This document shows positions 55,101 through 64,000 of a stretch of 64,000 bases of DNA, one piece after another; positions within the stretch are counted from its first letter, which is position 1, and each line of letters begins with the position of its first letter. The notes below the pieces were generated by a model that did no database searches, was not told where the DNA came from, and saw only the letters and a program-made list of their open reading frames with translations. Source of the stretch: Psococerastis gibbosa. Lineage: Eukaryota; Arthropoda; Insecta; Psocodea; Psocidae. The stretch is from positions 28,604,770 to 28,668,769 of the forward strand of contig OZ020484.1 of the NCBI GenBank assembly GCA_963971405.1, written 5' to 3'. Both the position numbers and the translations under genes were made by a program.

Positions 55101-58100
55101 TAGAAACCTTCCCATTCTGTCCCGGTTTGAAGTCTGAAAAATATGGTCAGCCTAACTTCATGTCTGCCTAAAAGATACCAGCATTGTAAATAAAGCTTTA
55201 GGGAGGGCAACTTTAAAAACATGACGCAAAAGAAACGCATTCTGCTAATGTAAAAATATGTTTAAGAATAAAAAAAGTGAAACGTTACATGTGGATTAAC
55301 TATAGTATAATATATATCCGAAAATATATATCCGAAACAAGAGAATGAAGTAGGTAAACCATGCCCCGGACAAACATGGATCTTGGGCGAGCTCCACTGT
55401 AATTTTTTTCTTGATTCCCATGTTTCGGATATAATGTACTGTGGAGGTTGCCTCTACTAATTATGTAAATTTAATGTGTTATACATTTCATGTATTATAA
55501 TCACAATTATATTGCAATAAAATTCTAGGTTAACTTATTAAAAAATCTGCTTGCTAGAAAATTTTGAGGTTCGTTGCGACCCTATTGAATGTTTTTCTGG
55601 CATTTGTTTAATGTCGGTGGCTAAGGGAATCTCAGACCAACCAATTTCACCTCCGTCTTTACCGACTCTCCGAAAAATGAGTAATAGGACAATTTGAATT
55701 AACCCTCACGCAATCGCATAACCAAAGAACCGGTCCGAGTTTACTCGAACATGCTTTCCAATTTATCAAAATTAGTAGATAGAGAAAATGAGTAATTTCA
55801 TGGTAAATAATTTTCCTATGGATATATTTCCGATATCTGGGGGGGGGGGGGGGGGCGGGGTGTCCACCTGGCGTCACTAGAGGTGAAGTAAATTATAGAT
55901 AGGTCAGACCAACACATAACCACACAGCAATACTGGCAGGGCACGCAATGCATTTGAGCGTGAATTTTCTATAATTTTTTCAAAAAAACATTTTTTTTTA
56001 CAAAACCAAATAAATGCTTTTCCGGAGTTGGAGCCGTTTTTTGGAAATAATTTTTTTACACGTAAAATAAAAACCCCCCAAATTGAGTTAGCAAAAAAAA
56101 AAAAAAAAGTCCCGAGATATGAGTTTTGTGAACCTACATGCCGAATTTCATCAAAATCGACCGAGTAGTTTGCCGGAAATCGACGAACAAACAGACAGAC
56201 AGACATTTCGTAAAAACAACTTTTTTGGGTTCCTGGGAACTTAAAACGTGTAAATTCGTTGAAATCTCGGAATCGAAAATTTCGACCGTCACAAAGCTTT
56301 CATTATACTAAGTATAAATTGGAAAGCAAAAACTGAACCGGTTACTTTCCCAAGAAAGGTTTTGATTTTGAAGAAAAAAATATGTTTTGAATAAATTATG
56401 GATTCTCCTTATTACCATTGCATTTACATTGCATTCCATGCCATTACTTTTGTGTGTTGTTATGTCTACCCATTCTAAACAGCAATATATTATTGTCTCT
56501 ATAGCGGAGCTTCCACATCCGTCAATCGTCAATGAGAAATATGGAGCAGAATTTTTAGTATGTCTTTAATGTCTGCTAAACCTTCAATTTCACATTTCTC
56601 ATTGACGATTGACGTATGTGGAAACACCGCCTATGATCAGTCGAGTGTTCTAGAATAAGGAAAGGCTGCCTAAACCCTTGACAAATGGGTAACATAGAAC
56701 TCATCTATGCTAATAGAAAAATTGAAAGCATGTACGGGCTCACGCTATGCTATATTTCTTATAAAATGTGAGGTAAGGCCACATTGAAACCACTATTAAT
56801 CTTTCCCTATGACCGGTCCCTTCAATTGTAAATTTTGTAATCCATCTGTTCTCTACGCTGATTAGGATAAGATTTAGAATATTATGCCGGTTTAATGCTA
56901 TTGAAGGAGTTATAGTTTTATTAGACTCCAATAAATCCAACATAAATTGTTTAAATAATCTTACTTTGCTTAAAGCTTAATAAATATACTAGGTACTATA
57001 GTCTGCGTGTGTGGAATTGTAAAAAAGTCCTTGGGTATGCTAGTGGTGTGTTTAGTAGTCTGATCATTCCAGTCTGTGAAGACGGCTAGAGAATGCACGT
57101 CCCTTGTGCAGTTGTGAAGTCGACAGAATTAGAAATAAGACGAAGAGCATTGCAGGTGTACAAGTTGATTGCATTCTCTTTTACTGCCTATTGTGGTCTT
57201 TCCCATCACAGATTTAATGAATTCACAGCACAAAAACTTAATTAGGCATTTTCCAAGCGAGTTGTAGATGCTTCCAATATATTTTATGTGTGCAGTTTTC
57301 CTCTGTAGTGGGTTAGGTCCTATTCAATTTGCGCGGCAGTTACTGCTTTTAATAACTGTTTTTGTGAGTGTATTACTATTTACTACCACATTTTGTGTGG
57401 ATGTTATGGAACGACATGGAAAATGTACGGAGAGGTTGAGTTAAATTAGCATAAGAAACATTAAGTAACTTTATGTCTTTAGGCCTACTTGGTGTTGACA
57501 GCTTAAGAACCTTGTTTTTTTTTAACATTGCCAGCGTTGTGCCGAATATTATGAGTTTGAATGGAGCGGGTAACTTTGATTACGAGACTCAATTGAAGCA
57601 TTATTCATTCGAAGATGAAGGTTTAAACGGCAGTTTCCGGGATGTCCCCCGTCCACATGTAGCCCCTTCAGCAATCTCTACTGGTACAGTAGCATTGCTG
57701 TATTCTCATCATATATATATGAAGGTGTGAGTTTAATTAATGGCTGCCTAAATATGTACGCATTGGATGAACCTGCCTCACTTATTGAGATGGCATTATA
57801 GGATAAAATGGGCATCACCTTTTATCTGGGTTAGGGGATAAGTTGGATCTCATCCCTCTTTATTTTTTTTACAGGCTACCCTTTTTACTCAATTACATGT
57901 GTGTAGTGCAGTACACTGACATGTCAGAGCGGCTCCGACCATGCATTGAAATATTAGGCGCCCATTCCACCGACCGGCTAGGGCTATTTACAAAAACGGT
58001 GACGCGGTAGCAGACATTCAAGACTTAGGCGGGGTTTCCACCGACCTCGCATTGCAGAATTGACGGAATTGTTTATTTTCCTCTATGCCATAGTTAAAAT

Positions 58101-60241
58101 TGATCAATGATCATACAGTAAAGTCACAAACAAACAAACTAAAATTAAAATATGGCGTCATGGGATATGTTAAGTACAAACATTTTAATAGATTTCTATA
58201 AAAAGAAAAATTCTAATTTCCGTCAATGTCATTTGCATTCTGCAATGCGAGGTCGGTGGAAACCTCGCCTAAGTCTTGAATGTCTGCACGTCACCGTTTT
58301 TGTAAATAGCCCTAGCCGGTCGGTGGAATGGGCGCCTTATGGACAATTTTGTTTCGGATGGACTTCCACACCAGCAATAATTGCAGCCAACCTGTATTAG
58401 AAAGAGAAAAATTTCTTCTGCTTGTTCACTTTGTCCTGATGTATTTGACAACTCAACGAATGAAATTTCATGAGATATTGGTTTTTATACTTACAGGTTT
58501 TCCCCCCTCCTATTTTCCCTTAAGTCGTTGGTTGGAGTCGCTCTTATCCAAATAAACAGAGAGAACGTGCGATACGAAATAATTTTCTAGTAATTTATTC
58601 GCTGACTATGTACTTGCCTTACCTGTAATGTCCTCAACAGGATCTTCTTTCCAACTAATGGTCGTTGCGTATTTCCCATAACTTGTGTGGTATTTATCCT
58701 TGCTGATAGGTAGCGTGGTTCAGCGATAGTAAGATATGAATAGTTTGGTCACACTCCATGGGAATTACGTTGAGGGGCACGTGGACTTTGTTTGGAAATT
58801 TGTCTTTAAAAAAAAAAAAACATATTTGCTGCTCTTGACAGCTTCTATACAATAAAATATAAAATATGCTAGATAAGTTAGCTCATAGGTTAACACTAAT
58901 AATGCAATGTTTTAAAATATTGTAAATATTAAAAAACAAATAAATTAATGTGAGTTTGAATTACAAGAGCCAACAGTCACAGTCCAATCGTCCTCGCCCC
59001 CTCTGCATCGCAAATGACGTCACACTCCCATACCAGGGACCTGATTTTTAAACATCAAACATAGAACTAAACGAAATAACGTTTTTAAAATTAAAGAACC
59101 GGTCCGAGTTTACTCGAACATGCTTTCCAATTTATCAACATTAGTAGATTTTCCAGTGGTTAAATTTCCGAAATCTCGGGGGGAGGGAGGGGGGTTGTCC
59201 ACCTGACGTCACTGGAAGTGAGGTAAATTCTAGATAGGTCAGACAAACACATTAATTACCCCACAGCAATAATGGCAGGGCATTTGAGCGCGAATTCTCT
59301 ATCATTTTTTCAAAAAATAATTTTTTGTGCAGAACCAAATATTTTTTTGGGAAAGCAACCTAACCTGTTTCGTTACTCTATTTAACACCTAAAACATGCC
59401 TGAAGGTAGAAATCATCGATAAAAATTATTTTTTAGTCATTTTTCATTAAAATGTAGTTATTTTTATTTTTTTACCCCCAGAAGCAAACTATCAAGGGGC
59501 AAGCGACCCCCCGCATTTTGTCAACATTAATAACGACTACAATATATGAGAATATAAAAGAAATCGTTGGAGCCGTTTTTGAGAAATAAGGTTTTTTTGG
59601 AGTTTTTTGAGAATAAACCCCCCCCCCCCCAGATTGAGTTAGCCCCAAATAAAAAAAATGGTCCCGATGTATGATTTTTGTGAACCTACATGCCAAATTC
59701 CACCCAAATCCACCGAGTAGTTTGCCCGGAAATCGATGAACAGACAGACAGACATTTCGTAAAAACCACCTTTTTGGGTTCCTTGGACCTCAAAACGTGT
59801 AAACCCGTTGAAATCTCGGAATCGAAAATTTCGACCATCACAAAGCTTTCCTTATACTACGTATAAATTGGAAAGCAAAAAATAATTTTAAGGGGTTAAA
59901 TATATCTACGAATGCATTCAAATTGGCCTATTGACATGGCAAACCATAGAGAGGAAATTGAAATATTTTTTTTATTCACGAGTATATTGATAATTATTTT
60001 AATCAGCTGAAAAATTGATTTAATTCCAGAAAAGATGGAACTTTTCGAATGTACATCGTGTGCAATCATGGCCTGATGGCAAATCGGACTAGTCATCACT
60101 CTAGCTATCGTTCATATTGCTTTGCGTTATTATTTTGTCTGATAATTGTAATTTTGTTTTAGGTTTCGATTCCTGTTCACCTAGTCCCTGTAAAAATAAT
60201 GGCGTTTGCGTCCCTGGAGCAAGAGGAGGATCTCATTGCAA
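52133..60241 (+). CDS. EGF-repeat secreted or membrane protein, first two coding exons (partial)
   Basis: Exon 52133-52208 begins MRFKEGYIFIAFSMLFILL and RIPSTY, a typical signal peptide (basic start, about 15 hydrophobic residues, small residues before a likely cleavage site). It ends in phase 1 at TTATG|GTAGGT. Exon 60163-60241 enters in phase 1 after TTTTGTTTTAG and reads FDSCSPSPCKNNGVCVPGA, RGGSHC: the first four cysteines of an EGF module with the C....C..NG.C spacing. It ends in phase 2 at AA|GTAAGTG. The fifth and sixth cysteines must lie in the next exon, outside the window. Intron length is about 8 kb. An EGF module directly after the signal peptide occurs in Notch, Delta/Jagged relatives, fibropellins and others; Notch is a candidate only. 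Any exon between the two would have gone unnoticed. Confidence 0.62.
52209..53388. other. Start of the EGF-gene intron
   Basis: No repeat or coding sequence recognised; only short frames without domains. Confidence 0.35.
53389..53759. mobile_element. Long foldback element, TTAAGAG family, second copy
   Basis: TTAAGAGTGTACAGCCCGTA to TAGGGCTGTACCCTCTTAA. Shares AAGTTATTAAAGATTTG, GAAGACTACTTCATGCAT and ACAACTTTGATGAGCC with 26938-27330. A TA repeat of about 25 bp lies near 53615-53640. Confidence 0.78.
54436..55157. mobile_element. DNA-transposon-like repeat containing a LINE fragment
   Basis: The left end TAGCCTTACCATACGTCTCG with GACCGGGATTGTCCCGG mirrors right CTGTCCCGGTTTGAAGTCTG and ATATGGTCAGCCTA. 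Between them, 54767-54970 (+) reads MRYQERYPYETRNRENL then FQDGISEYNKLSRKIREC and MFRKKLKEVIV, the C-terminal tail of a Jockey/CR1-like LINE (F..G...YN.L...IR.......F...LK). The LINE piece was probably inserted into, or captured by, the repeat. Confidence 0.6.
55160..55723. other. EGF-gene intron, AT-rich
   Basis: No recognised repeat or gene. A short tandem ATATATCCGAAA pair lies near 55311-55340. Confidence 0.35.
55724..56325 (+). repeat. GAACCGG-family repeat, internally deleted copy
   Basis: Starts AAAGAACCGGTCCGAGTTTA and CTCGAACATGCTTTCC, with a G tract at about 55840-55857. Then TGTCCACCTGGCGTCACTAG, TTGAGTTAGC, GTGAACCTACATGCCGAATT, CAGACAGACAGACATTTCG and GTATAAATTGGAAAGC. The middle third present in 59094-59881 is missing. 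Confidence 0.8.
56504..56631. mobile_element. Foldback MITE, TWA/GGCG family (128 bp), diverged
   Basis: GCGGAGCTTCCACATCCG to CGTATGTGGAAACACCGCC. The centre, GAATTTTTAGTATGTCTTTA with ATGTCTGCTAAACC, is nearly identical to that at 9091-9217. Flanks ATA/TAT are not a clean duplication. Confidence 0.75.
56632..57956. other. EGF-gene intron without recognised elements
   Basis: Short frames only, including an 85-codon plus frame at 57473-57730 with no domain. Nothing can be supported. Confidence 0.35.
57957..58336. mobile_element. Composite foldback element (380 bp), second copy, inverted
   Basis: GGCGCCCATTCCACCGACC to GGTCGGTGGAATGGGCGCC, flanked by TTA on both sides (57954-57956, 58337-58339). 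The inner element 58028-58269 (GGCGGGGTTTCCACCGACC to GGTGGAAACCTCGCC) sits at the centre after GCAGACATTCAAGACTTA. The interior is the reverse complement of that at 28654-29036, and includes ATGGCGTCATGGGATATG (MASWDM on plus). Confidence 0.9.
58340..59093. other. EGF-gene intron without recognised elements
   Basis: No coding exon or repeat could be supported. Confidence 0.35.
59094..59881 (+). repeat. GAACCGG-family repeat, best full-length copy
   Basis: From AAAGAACCGGTCCGAGTTTA to GTATAAATTGGAAAGC. Blocks in order: interrupted G tract (about 59178-59193), TTGTCCACCTGACGTCACTG, TCAGACAAACACATTAATTA, GGGCATTTGAGCGCGAATTC, GCCTGAAGGTAGAAATCATC, AACTATCAAGGGGCAAGCGA, AAATCGTTGGAGCCGTTTTT, C tract (about 59618-59630), GTGAACCTACATGCCAAATT, CCGAGTAGTTTGCCCGGAAA, CAGACAGACAGACATTTCG and CGAAAATTTCGACCATCAC. 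The first 40 bp (..GCTTTCCAATTTAT) and last 15 bp are partly inverted copies. About 790 bp, non-coding, at least seven copies in the window. Confidence 0.82.
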
Positions 60242-60861
60242 GTAAGTGAATCAATTAGGTACTCATTCAGATGGCTAGAATGTTCCGAGACTCTCGTTAC
60301 GGCAAACCAGAGAAAATGTTTTTAAAAGTGTTAAAATTCTCTAGAACTAAAACTAAAGGCTGAGCAGAAGATTGCGGTAACCTTAAATCCCAATAGAATT
60401 AAATGAACTAGGGTGACTCCGACAATTTTTGACTGCTTAAATTTGGGGGGCGATTTGTCCGTGGCCTCGATTTTAACTATCTCAAAGAATGAAAAACAAT
60501 TAATCGTCTTGACTTTTAGTGTTAGACGGTTCGTTGGAGTCACTAATTAATTAATTCCTAGTTCTAGGTCCCTGTATTGCAAACTTACTTACTTTACTTT
60601 TTCGTGTCCGAGGTAGAGACTCCTTGTTTCTGGTCTCAGCCAAACCGACGCCATCGTCGGTGCATTCACAAAAGAAGAGGAAGGTCTCGTCTCGGTGGTG
60701 AAAGGATTAGCCGCTAGATGTTACCACTTAACGTTGCCCGGGGTGCGCCCGATCGGTTTTTTGTCCACGTTTATAAAACCGATCTTCGTGGAGGCTCCTT
60801 TCTTGTACCCCAAAAAAAATATTCTTTGATCCCCTGAAATATACATTTATTTATTTTAGAA

Positions 60862-61031
60862 AGCTTAATCGCGTACAAACAATTTAATGAATGTATCCGA
60901 TTAACCTCTTTTATCGCCTCACTAAGTAACCTAATCGGTACTTGTGTCGAGTTACGACACGTCTCCAATCGCAAAGTGTGTAGGGATTCGCACAAGTGCA
61001 TGCACGCTACCACATTGCCTCCGAAGTCGCT
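60862..61031 (-). repeat. SINE family A copy, near full length
   Basis: TTAATCGCGTACAAACAATT, CGCCTCACTAAGTAACCTAA, CTTGTGTCGAGTTACGACAC and CCACATTGCCTCCGAAGTCG, i.e. minus-strand head to body as in the other copies. Confidence 0.7.
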
Positions 61032-62689
61032 AGTATATAATATATACTGTGACAAAACACAGTATATCTTGCCAAGTGAACCTTCGCTAGTCTAAAAAAA
61101 TCGATAAAGTATAGCCTGGGCCCCTAGGGCGCGTGTCGTCTGCTTGTTCCATTCGGGTAGTCGTATTTTAAAGATTAAAAATAGTTTATGTAGTTAATGC
61201 ATTAGTTCTCGCAGTATGTTGTTTTCCAAATATTTTGAAAGATTCCCCTTAATATCTATACGAGGATTGAACATGTTTATTGAGTTTTTGGCAAATTTAA
61301 ACAGCAATTCTGATTTCTCTCTTGGTATGTAAATCTGGAGTTGGGCTTCTTGAAGTACCTACGCCTTGGGCCCTTGACTAAACAAAAACCATATAAGATC
61401 TAGATTTGGCGCGGGGAACAATATATTATGGCTTTCGCCAGCCACGACCGCACGTCAGGTCGGCCTGGTGCATTATGCTCGATACCTTTGGTAATGAAGC
61501 GTGGGACTAACTGTAAACCACTACGAGAACACGATGTGAGCTCACGGAATAAGTCTTCTTATTGTTTACAATAAAAATACATTTAAACGAGAGCTTCCCC
61601 TACAAGTCTGCAACAGTTTTAGTTGAAAAGCAAATAGGAATTGCCTTGATTAAAGAAAAAAAACTTGAAATTAGCCTATTTAATGCATCTTGTGCAATAG
61701 GGGAACAATTATTTAATAGCCTTCATTTAGTTCATGAAATGTTGTGAGTAAAGTTTCATATGTTTCAGAGTTTGGCTCATTGAAATTGACCATTGAGGTA
61801 TTTACTCCGTATCTGCCCCTTTCTTGAAAGATAGTCACGACTCCCTATCTTGCTTCTCATTCATCGTTTAATCCTAAAAAAATTCATTGCTCTATTGAGT
61901 TAATTTTGTAGGCCGGTATTTTTACAGCTACTGAGAATTTGTCTGAAAAGTCAGGTTTGTGTGGCCGACCTTATTAGCATTGCTCGCAGCTGTTCCTGGA
62001 ACCAATTTTGGCACCGGCAATTCAGCGCTCGCTATAGCCGTGGGCGCTTAGTTGCCAATTGTACCAGCAACGAAGCCTAATGATTCTTTGTGCCTGGGCA
62101 TGTGACTGGTTGATTTATACAGGACGGATACTTTTTCGATTTAGACTGGACATGCGTTGTGCGCCTTGTTATGTCCGTGTAGTTGTGGGCTTGGATTTGT
62201 TCATTGTTGTTGTTGAGGACGATGCTGGTCGTTACTATGGACTGGTTGTTCGCATTATGCTGATTATGTAGATAAAAGATTGTGTATCGGGTGACTTATA
62301 ATGCGAAAGGTGAAACATTATCTAGTTTCTGGTTCTGGATAGTATCGGGATAGGTGTACCTACATCTTATCAAGTCTGCCTCATGTTTTATCTGAAGACG
62401 GAGATGGGCGGTGCCTTTTTTTATTTATGAAATTCCAGCAGTAGAAGCGACATGTCGTCCCCCAATTTCAAGTTTCTATATACTGTATACATTATATCTA
62501 TATCAATATATTAATAATTATTTAAAAATCATGTACTGAAGAACTTATAAACCTTTATAAACCTGCTTATATAGTGGCCCATTGGTTCTTTTTCCAATGT
62601 CAATGAACCTATGTATTTCGGACATAATATTTATGTTGTTTCCGTGTGAATTATATACGTCCTCAATGTCATCCTACACCTGCTACAAG
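61032..62689. other. Stretch without a recognised gene
   Basis: Downstream intron of the EGF gene. No domain-bearing frame, RNA gene or recognised repeat was found. Confidence 0.35.
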
Positions 62690-62935
62690 CGATAATGGAC
62701 AAGCTGAGACAAGCTTACCTTTGACGCACTGTAGTACTCAAGACATGTAATGTAGTGGTACGGACTTTCACCCGAAAGGTTGTTGGTTCGAGTCCTACAC
62801 TGGCTACATTTTCTGGCCATGCTTCGGAGGGCATGTAAAGCAGGCGGTCCCGGGCCTTCCTAGTTGAGTGTAAGAGAGGGCTTTATAGCCCTAACTCCGC
62901 TAGGTTGGCTTAGTAAAAGAAACAATAAAAAGTCC
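62690..62935 (+). repeat. SINE family C, tRNA-derived with core and LINE-like tail
   Basis: The head at about 62746-62800 carries ATGTAGTGGTACGGACTTTC (A-box region) and GGTTGTTGGTTCGAGTCCTA with a perfect tRNA B box GGTTCGAGTCC (62785-62795). A core reads GCTTCGGAGGGCATGTAAAG and CAGGCGGTCCCGGGCC. The tail GTTGAGTGTAAGAGAGGGCT, TTATAGCCCTAACTCCGCTA, AATAAAAAG resembles LINE 3' tails in the window. The segment before 62745 (GCGATAATGGACAAGCTGAG) recurs at about 14620 and may belong to a longer unit. Confidence 0.75.
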
Positions 62936-63657
62936 TTATAGTAGGTGAAAGCATGACTTTACCTAGTACAGATGCTATGTATGATAATAATAATAATTCA
63001 AACAAGTCGCTTTTTACAAATTAAAGAAAACAGCATTTGAAAGTGTTTTTGAGAGTTTTTGTAAGTTTATTCATCGTCGTAAAAGTTGTTGTTTAGGATT
63101 TAAATTTACCGTTTGTTATTCGTAGAAAGGCAGTGAAATGTTATTTGAAAGTGTCGCAGATGCGTATAGTCTTCCCATGAGGTTGAATGATAGGGCTGTA
63201 TATATGATCCACTTGGCGTAACATCTGTTGGTGTGCAGTATATTGGGAAGATTCCCACGGAACAGGGGTTGCGCGTGGTGGCGGTGTGTCCTACTGCAGT
63301 TACCCCTTTTCACTCCATATGGTTCCCATTTTTCGCGAATGGGCTATATAGGTTTAAAATGTATTTTGCATGTTTTTGAGCTTGCATGGTCAGGAATAGT
63401 TCAGTTGGTTGAGAGCTAGGCTATGAATTGAAACTGATAGTGATACTAGACACAAAGGGAAAAATTTCCTCCACTCTTGGGTCCACCCAACCTTAATAGA
63501 TACTTTACAGCCAAGTGTGGGCGACAAGATCATATACTACATACAAGGTTTCGCCGTCCTTAGAAAACTCCCGATTGAACTGAGAGCGGCGAGAAATGCT
63601 TCTAACTTCCCTAAATTGCTTAGAAACCATCTTTCTTTGTTTTTTTTTTTTATGAAA

Positions 63658-63819
63658 AGGTTAATCGCATACAAACAATTTAATGAATGTATCTGATTGA
63701 CCTCTTCAGTCGCCTCGGTGGGTTAGTACCCGTGTTGAGTTACGACACGTCTCCGATCGCATGGCGTGTAAAGACTCGCACAAGTGCAAGCACGTTAGCA
63801 CCTGGCCATCCAAGTCATT
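63658..63819 (-). repeat. SINE family A copy, near full length
   Basis: GGTTAATCGCATACAAACAA, CTCTTCAGTCGCCTCGGTGG, GTTGAGTTACGACACGTCTC and TTAGCACCTGGCCATCCAAG. On the minus strand the head reads GATGGCCAGGTGCTAACGTG (A box), with a poly-A-like run at the far end (T run near 63640 on +). Confidence 0.72.
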
Positions 63820-64000
63820 TTCACTTAGAGAAAGCTTTCTACACTGAGGCACTAGCACAATGACAATCACAGAACTACCTGATTTTGACGATTTTACTTT
63901 ATAGTTTTTTGTTGATTACTTGTATTGTACTTGTATATAACAGAAATATATATTTATTTATTTACCCTTGGGGGGGAAACGTGGCTGCTGGGCATGTAGC

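Noticed and set aside
57473-57730. 85-codon plus frame
   Set aside because: No domain and no acceptor or donor that fits the neighbouring EGF-gene exons.
62059-62271. 70-codon plus frame with hydrophobic stretches
   Set aside because: Low-complexity Val/Leu-rich chance frame without context.
63385-63490. TTCAGTTGGTTGAGAGC, resembling a tRNA D-arm
   Set aside because: No matching T-arm or cloverleaf can be drawn; at best a decayed SINE head.

Overview
The window is animal nuclear DNA: AT-rich and dominated by introns and repeats. It carries spliced genes with GT-AG introns, several LINE families, tRNA-derived SINEs and many small inverted-repeat DNA transposons. A tyramine/dopamine beta-hydroxylase and an invertebrate-type stomatin with a duplicated core exon suggest an invertebrate, plausibly an arthropod or other ecdysozoan. 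The species cannot be fixed from the sequence.

Five genes can be supported. (1) The 3' part of EIF2B5 (eIF2B epsilon) on +, with exons at 1492-1695, 6477-6742, 7483-7614 and 8142-8204; base 1 looks like the end of the preceding exon. (2) RAD17, an uninterrupted 463-codon frame at 13021-14412 on +. (3) A stomatin/MEC-2-like band-7 gene on +, with exons at 25521-25686, 31868-32124, 33069-33166 or 34476-34573, 34814-34975 and 38176-38449. Two further phase-1 candidate first exons lie at 17050-17147 and 22746-22881. (4) Tyramine/dopamine beta-hydroxylase on -, nine exons from 47267 down to 40605, with all six copper ligands. It converges on the stomatin gene. (5) The 5' end of a secreted or membrane EGF-repeat protein on +: a signal-peptide exon at 52133-52208 and an EGF exon at 60163-60241, running out of the window.

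Most of the rest is mobile DNA. LINEs: an I-type element with endonuclease, reverse transcriptase and RNase H at about 1870-5403 (-) in an EIF2B5 intron; an RNase H-bearing relative at about 36830-38104 (+) in a stomatin intron; and C-terminal fragments near 5410-6092, 7155-7320, 8265-8463, 28365-28600 and 54767-54970. DNA elements: a mariner relic at 23940-24710, hAT-type non-autonomous elements with perfect 8-bp target duplications, and a set of foldback elements whose palindromic ends begin GGCG and which mostly sit between TTA or TAA trinucleotides. SINEs: three tRNA-derived families.

The most unusual features are the foldback family, which shares the central motif GTAGCAGACATT and has produced the same element-within-element composite at two loci in opposite orientations, and the stomatin gene, whose two same-length, same-phase copies of one exon look like a mutually exclusive splicing pair. 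The genes have unrelated roles (translation initiation, DNA-damage checkpoint, membrane scaffold, amine transmitter synthesis, EGF-type receptor or matrix), as expected for a random animal locus; there is no operon-like organisation.
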